Assembly: GCA_002083985.1 (NCBI GenBank)
Contig: MTER01000040.1
Location: 1-6,251, forward strand
DNA length: 6,251 bases
Direction: 5' to 3'
DNA from: Candidatus Altarchaeales archaeon A3
Lineage (GTDB): Archaea > Altiarchaeota > Altiarchaeia > Altiarchaeales > Altiarchaeaceae
The position numbers and the translations under genes are program-made. Below are positions 5,666 through 6,251 of the stretch, piece by piece. The notes below the pieces were generated by a model that did not search any database, was not told where the DNA came from, and saw nothing but the letters and a program-made list of their open reading frames with translations. The first letter of the stretch is position 1; each line of letters starts with the position of its first letter.

Positions 5666-5866
5666 ATGGAACAAGATACAAAAAATGCAATATCTTTTTT
5701 GTTGAATTTCTTTCTTCCAGGGATTGGAACAATAATACACGGAGAGATAAAAAGAGGATTGATACAAATAGTATCTTTAATTGCAGGGGTTTTACTAATA
5801 GGGATAGTGAGATTTGACCATGTTATGATAACTGTCATAGCGTCTATAATCGCACCTTTAGTGTAG
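5666..5866 (+). CDS. Small TM2-like membrane protein, first tandem copy; ends at an in-frame TAG
   Basis: The 66-residue frame begins with a short polar head (MEQDTKN). It continues with hydrophobic segments at about 9-24 (FLLNFFLPGIGTI), 31-48 and 53-66, the first two linked by the polar HGEIKRG. The order 'hydrophobic helix, PGxGT, short polar turn, RGxxQ, hydrophobic helix' resembles TM2-type small membrane proteins, whose function is unknown. TM2 domains usually close with a W..xxD motif. Here that motif appears after the TAG (5864-5866): the same frame reads FWAFFDGLAFVQ and runs to TAA at 5936-5938, for a 90-codon product. So the gene is either cut short by a nonsense change (TGG to TAG would do it) or read through. 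It starts 26 bases after dapL, preceded by TTTAAATTTAAA. A related copy follows. Confidence 0.6.
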   Translation: MEQDTKNAISFLLNFFLPGIGTIIHGEIKRGLIQIVSLIAGVLLIGIVRFDHVMITVIASIIAPLV

Positions 5867-5992
5867 TTTTGGGCATTTTTTGATGGTCTTGCTTTTGTTC
5901 AAAATAGAGAACTTTATGTCTTCAAAAATTTAAGGTAAAATTTTAAATTTAAATATTCAAAATCCAATTTATAGGCAATTCAATTTTTTAAA

Positions 5993-6163
5993 ATGGAACT
6001 GGAAACAAAAAATATATTGTGTCTATTGTTGAATGTGCTTTTGTTGCCAGGTCTTGGAACAGCAGCACATGGAGAAAAAAGGAGGGGAATAATACAAATA
6101 GCAGGTATTTTTATTGCTATGCTCTTTGTAATTATCACACCTATATTTCCGGTGGCAGAATAG
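5993..6163 (+). CDS. Small TM2-like membrane protein, second tandem copy; ends at TAG
   Basis: This 56-residue frame is a clear paralogue of the preceding gene. It shares ME-x2-TKN at the start, LLN near residues 12-14, LPGxGT (18-23), HGE, KRRGIIQI (29-36), then a hydrophobic run to about residue 53. Similarity is also visible in DNA, for example around the shared GTTGAAT and ATACAAATAG. The frame closes with TAG (6161-6163). Beyond it the same frame continues SCCEIVDMGYFIPY to TAA at 6206-6208, and IVDMGYFI loosely parallels the FFDGLAFV downstream of the first copy's TAG. The tail is less family-like than in copy one, so this copy may be decayed. Two membrane helices are expected in the 56-residue form. 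Its function is unknown. The A/T spacer 5939-5992 could hold a separate promoter. Confidence 0.5.
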   Translation: MELETKNILCLLLNVLLLPGLGTAAHGEKRRGIIQIAGIFIAMLFVIITPIFPVAE

Positions 6164-6205
6164 AGTTGTTGCGAAATAGTTGATATGGGTTATTTTATAC
6201 CATAC

Positions 6206-6228
6206 TAAAAATACTTGAAGTATTTTTA
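6206..6228. repeat. Perfect 23-base palindrome (11-bp arms)
   Basis: TAAAAATACTT is mirrored across a single central G by AAGTATTTTTA. As RNA it could form a 10-bp stem with a 3-base loop whose 3' arm ends in UUUUUA, resembling an intrinsic terminator for the two small membrane-protein genes. As DNA it could be a dimer-binding operator for a gene beyond the window. It starts exactly at the read-through stop (6206-6208) of the second copy. Confidence 0.5.
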
Positions 6229-6251
6229 ATATTCTAAAAACCAATGAGGTT

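Noticed and set aside
5666..6208. Firm claim of pyrrolysine decoding at the two TAG codons
   Set aside because: There is no pyl gene or suppressor tRNA in the window, and a single nonsense change explains the first copy, so it is kept only as a question.
6023..6244. Minus-strand open frame of 73 codons at the right edge
   Set aside because: It is antisense to the second TM2-like copy, whose similarity to the first copy supports the plus strand; its cysteine- and lysine-rich translation has no recognisable motif.
1..6251. tRNA, rRNA or CRISPR array
   Set aside because: No cloverleaf with a T-loop motif, no rRNA-like block and no regularly spaced repeats were seen on reading either strand; the only repeats are the short ones listed.

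Overview
This AT-rich window reads as a piece of an archaeal chromosome. The archaeal markers are a DUF35-type zinc-ribbon/OB protein of the mevalonate pathway, a CDP-alcohol phosphatidyltransferase of the archaetidylserine synthase kind, the wyosine methyltransferase Taw3, an archaeal-type phosphoglycerate kinase, a PF04008 'adenosine-specific kinase' and a methanogen-style LL-diaminopimelate aminotransferase. Spacers are nearly pure A/T and full of TTTAAATTTAAA-like tracts, Shine-Dalgarno sites are mostly absent or weak, and all eight well-supported full-length genes end in TAA. I cannot name the lineage; an uncultivated euryarchaeal or Altiarchaeota/DPANN-like genome would fit, as an inference only.

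Layout. Positions 42-999 hold two plus-strand lipid-related genes (DUF35 protein, phosphatidyltransferase). At 984-1222 lies a frameshifted C-terminal remnant of a ZnuA-like metal-binding protein. The minus strand then carries pgk (3266 to 2007) followed by taw3 (1836 to 1219). Between them, at 1899-1973, is a broken second copy of the taw3 5' end, next to a 12-bp inverted repeat. A divergent promoter region (3267-3369) separates pgk from the plus-strand PF04008 gene (3370-3858). Next come a HicB-HicA toxin-antitoxin pair (3907-4401), dapL (4455-5639) and two tandem copies of a small TM2-like membrane protein (5666-5866 and 5993-6163). Both small genes are closed by TAG, and readable sequence continues past it.

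Most of the window is ordinary housekeeping: isoprenoid and lipid head-group synthesis, glycolysis or gluconeogenesis, tRNA modification and lysine synthesis. The unusual signals are the gene remnants (znuA, taw3), the HicA whose usual catalytic histidine is a tyrosine, the PGK with a changed nucleotide-loop motif, and the in-frame TAG codons of the tandem membrane-protein genes. No spacer longer than 300 bases lacks a gene. I saw no tRNA, rRNA, CRISPR array or intact insertion sequence. I did not find a clearly new multi-gene system.
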